Assembly: GCA_035651635.1 (NCBI GenBank)
Contig: DASRFK010000081.1
Coordinates: forward strand, 1-52,004
DNA: 52,004 bases
DNA from: JANXQE01 sp035651635
GTDB lineage: Bacteria > Verrucomicrobiota > Verrucomicrobiia > Limisphaerales > UBA8199
Direction of reading: 5' to 3'
Shown: positions 50,464-52,004 of the stretch, one piece after another
Layout: the number at the start of each line of letters is the position of its first letter
Numbering within the stretch: position 1 is the stretch's first letter
The notes under the pieces: generated by a model
The model's input: the letters and a program-made list of their open reading frames with translations, nothing else
Databases searched by the model: none
What the model was told of the DNA's origin: nothing
Made by a program: the position numbers and the translations under genes

Positions 50464-52004
50464 CTACCTTATCTGAACCCGGTAGAACAATGTCGAGTTG
50501 GTCATGGGGAGCAGCAAGGTCTGAACCTCGACGACTGGCCCCACATCTATCCAATTCGGTTGCGTCAAATCCTTAGCGGCTTGAAGCTGGAATCGACCTG
50601 CCCCTCCAGTCCAGGCCAGAAGAACCTGATTCTGATGGATACTCAATTGCACCGACACGGGCAGAGCCGGCACCACGTAAACGAAAAGCTCCGCCGAACC
50701 AGTCAGGCCGCCGGAATCCGCGACTTGAACTCCGAAAATGTTTGTTCCCGAGTCGGCAAAGCTGGGCGTCCCCGACAGGAGACCATCGCTAGCGACACGG
50801 AGCCAGGCGGGGCCGCTCAGTTTGGAAAAAGTGAGATGGTCGCCGCTGTTGGGATCCTGGGCCTGCGTAGCAACTGTGGCGGAGTACGGCTGCCCGGCGG
50901 CAGCTTGAGGTTCCAAAAGAGAATTGGCGAAGAAGAACGGGGCGCCGTTGACCAAAAGGTAAATGGTGGCGCTGTTGGACCCGCCGGCTGAATCACTAAC
51001 GCCCACAGTAAACGAATTCGTGCCGGCATCGATGCTCGAAGGAATGCCGGACAACGATCCATCGGAACCAATGCTTAGCCATGCGGAGCCGCTAAGTTTG
51101 GTGAAGACCAGCGCGGCTCCGGGCGTGGGGTCGGTGACGTTTGTCGAAAGCGTGGCGGCATAAGCCTGGCCGGCGTTTGCGGTTGGTTCAATGAACGGAT
51201 TGGCCAGAAAACGCGGAACGCCAGTAACGCCCAGCGTCATGGTGGCGGCGGCCGATAATCCCCCTTGGTCGGTTACTTTTACGCTGAAGGTGTTGGTGCC
51301 GAGATTGGTCGTACCAGGCATTCCTGATAACTGGCCATTGGCGGCGACGGTCAGCCAGGCCGGACCGCTGGTTTTGCTAAATGTGAGCACGTCACCCTCG
51401 TCGGGATCGACAGCTTGGGTGGCAATGGAACCCGAATAGAGCTGGCCGACGCCGGCGGAGGGTTCGACGAATTTGGCGGCAATAAACGCGGGAGCCACGT
51501 TCGTCACGCCGGTGAGGGCGTTGATCAATGCCTGGCCGTGGGGCGTACCCCAACCCGTGCACAGATCGTAGCCTGGAACCGCAAAGAACTGAGTCGGGCT
51601 ATGATGGTTGGTGTTGTTGCCCAGAATAATATCGTGGAAGCCGTTAGCGTACTTGGCGCCTTTGCCGAGCGCATAAAGCGCCGGATTGAAAAAACCGACG
51701 TTCGTGCCGTGCAGAGAAACCGATTGCTGATTAACTAAGGCGAAGAATCCGGCCCATAGCGGGGCGGCCGCACTAGTCCCGCCCAATATTTCGGTATTCC
51801 CATTATTATCCCGCACCCAAATATTGTCGGCCGTTAGCGCCACATCCGGAAGATTTCGCAGATAAGTCGAACCCTGGTTGACCGTCATGCTGATCCCCTT
51901 TTGCCACGCGGGCAGGACGTAGGTTTGGCTTATTCCGCCGCCAGTACCCCCGAAACCGTGGCCGGTGGTGTACCAGTTCCAGGCGGCTTCTGAAACCCAC
52001 CCTC
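50464..52004 (-). CDS. Sedolisin (S53) peptidase, C-terminal part, with putative-Ig repeats (runs off window)
   Basis: At least 513 aa; the 5' end lies beyond the window. The visible N-part reads WYTTGHGFGGTGGGISQTYV and LPAWQKGISM, a conserved S53 stretch. GGTSAAAPLWAGFFALVNQQ follows, with the catalytic Ser in GTSAxxP, and then a Ca-site region near NGFHDIILGNN and GYDLCTGWGTPHGQALINAL. The catalytic Glu/Asp pair is expected upstream, out of view. After about residue 160 of the visible part come three similar putative-Ig (He_PIG/cadherin-like) repeats, each with a block like FSKLSGPAWLRVASDGLLSG. A C-terminal segment ends in FYRVQIR, as in other exported proteins here. Known S53 enzymes act at acid pH outside the cell. 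Confidence 0.88.
   Translation of the reverse strand, partial: GWVSEAAWNWYTTGHGFGGTGGGISQTYVLPAWQKGISMTVNQGSTYLRNLPDVALTADNIWVRDNNGNTEILGGTSAAAPLWAGFFALVNQQSVSLHGTNVGFFNPALYALGKGAKYANGFHDIILGNNTNHHSPTQFFAVPGYDLCTGWGTPHGQALINALTGVTNVAPAFIAAKFVEPSAGVGQLYSGSIATQAVDPDEGDVLTFSKTSGPAWLTVAANGQLSGMPGTTNLGTNTFSVKVTDQGGLSAAATMTLGVTGVPRFLANPFIEPTANAGQAYAATLSTNVTDPTPGAALVFTKLSGSAWLSIGSDGSLSGIPSSIDAGTNSFTVGVSDSAGGSNSATIYLLVNGAPFFFANSLLEPQAAAGQPYSATVATQAQDPNSGDHLTFSKLSGPAWLRVASDGLLSGTPSFADSGTNIFGVQVADSGGLTGSAELFVYVVPALPVSVQLSIHQNQVLLAWTGGAGRFQLQAAKDLTQPNWIDVGPVVEVQTLLLPMTNSTLFYRVQIR

Noticed and set aside
50088..50554. Minus-strand frames of 85 and 122 aa downstream of the S53 gene
   Set aside because: Low-complexity, no recognisable motifs, and the longer one overlaps the end of the C39 gene.
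1..52004. tRNA, rRNA and tmRNA genes
   Set aside because: A visual pass found no cloverleaf-type GTTCGA loop in a proper acceptor context and no rRNA-like blocks. A covariance-model scan would be decisive.

Overview
The window looks like a chromosomal piece of a Verrucomicrobiota bacterium, probably of the Pedosphaera/Limisphaerales type. This is an inference, not a phylogenetic placement. It rests on H-X9-DG-type pseudopilins, FG-GAP/ASPIC-UnbV (CRTAC1-like) proteins, exported proteins built from Ig, RCC1, PA14 and chitobiase-C-like modules, a DUF4965-type glutaminase, a kinase paired with a Sigma70_ECF sigma factor, a BlaI/M56 pair, and dense short intergenic repeats. Composition is moderately GC-rich throughout. 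I see no rRNA, tRNA, CRISPR array or transposase gene.

Layout. 1-9.7 kb: a 15-bp perfect hairpin, bioD (with a heptanucleotide repeat inside the coding region), a secreted GtaA-type glutaminase, a three-gene adaptor/permease/permease export operon joined by ATGA overlaps, a pseudopilin with a GTG start and a DUF1697 protein. 9.7-19.1 kb: a beta-helix protein, then a minus-strand run of a C-type lectin/RCC1 protein and two CRTAC1-like FG-GAP proteins. 19.1-21.3 kb: an accessory pocket holding a tightly coupled two-gene cassette (HExxH protein plus a 66-aa protein), a decayed exported gene and dispersed repeats. 21.3-31.7 kb: a serine hydrolase, a 1931-aa exported fusion (PQQ-like propeller, PA14, dihaem cytochrome) coupled to a small exported protein, comF, accD and a small exported protein with an internal repeat.

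31.7-48.8 kb is almost entirely minus strand. In transcription order it holds a TolB-like propeller, a formylglycine-generating-enzyme-like lipoprotein, BlaI, an M56 sensor peptidase with a coiled-coil tail, an undescribed membrane/exported pair, a TPR protein, a Ser/Thr kinase overlapping an ECF sigma factor, then thiG, hldA, panB, moaC, moaB and a YjhG-type dehydratase packed with gaps of 15 bp or less. 48.9-52 kb holds a C39-like exported protein and the C-terminal part of a sedolisin (S53) peptidase that runs off the window.

How the genes fit together. The metabolic part serves cofactor and envelope synthesis (biotin, thiazole, pantothenate, molybdopterin, ADP-heptose, malonyl-CoA). The rest is dominated by export, surface proteins and signalling by phosphorylation or regulated proteolysis. 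The candidates for undescribed biology are the HExxH/66-aa cassette at 19351-19951, the membrane/exported pair at 41427-43869 beside the BlaI/M56 module, the giant propeller/cytochrome fusion, and several families of short palindromic or heptameric repeats, two of which reach into coding sequence.
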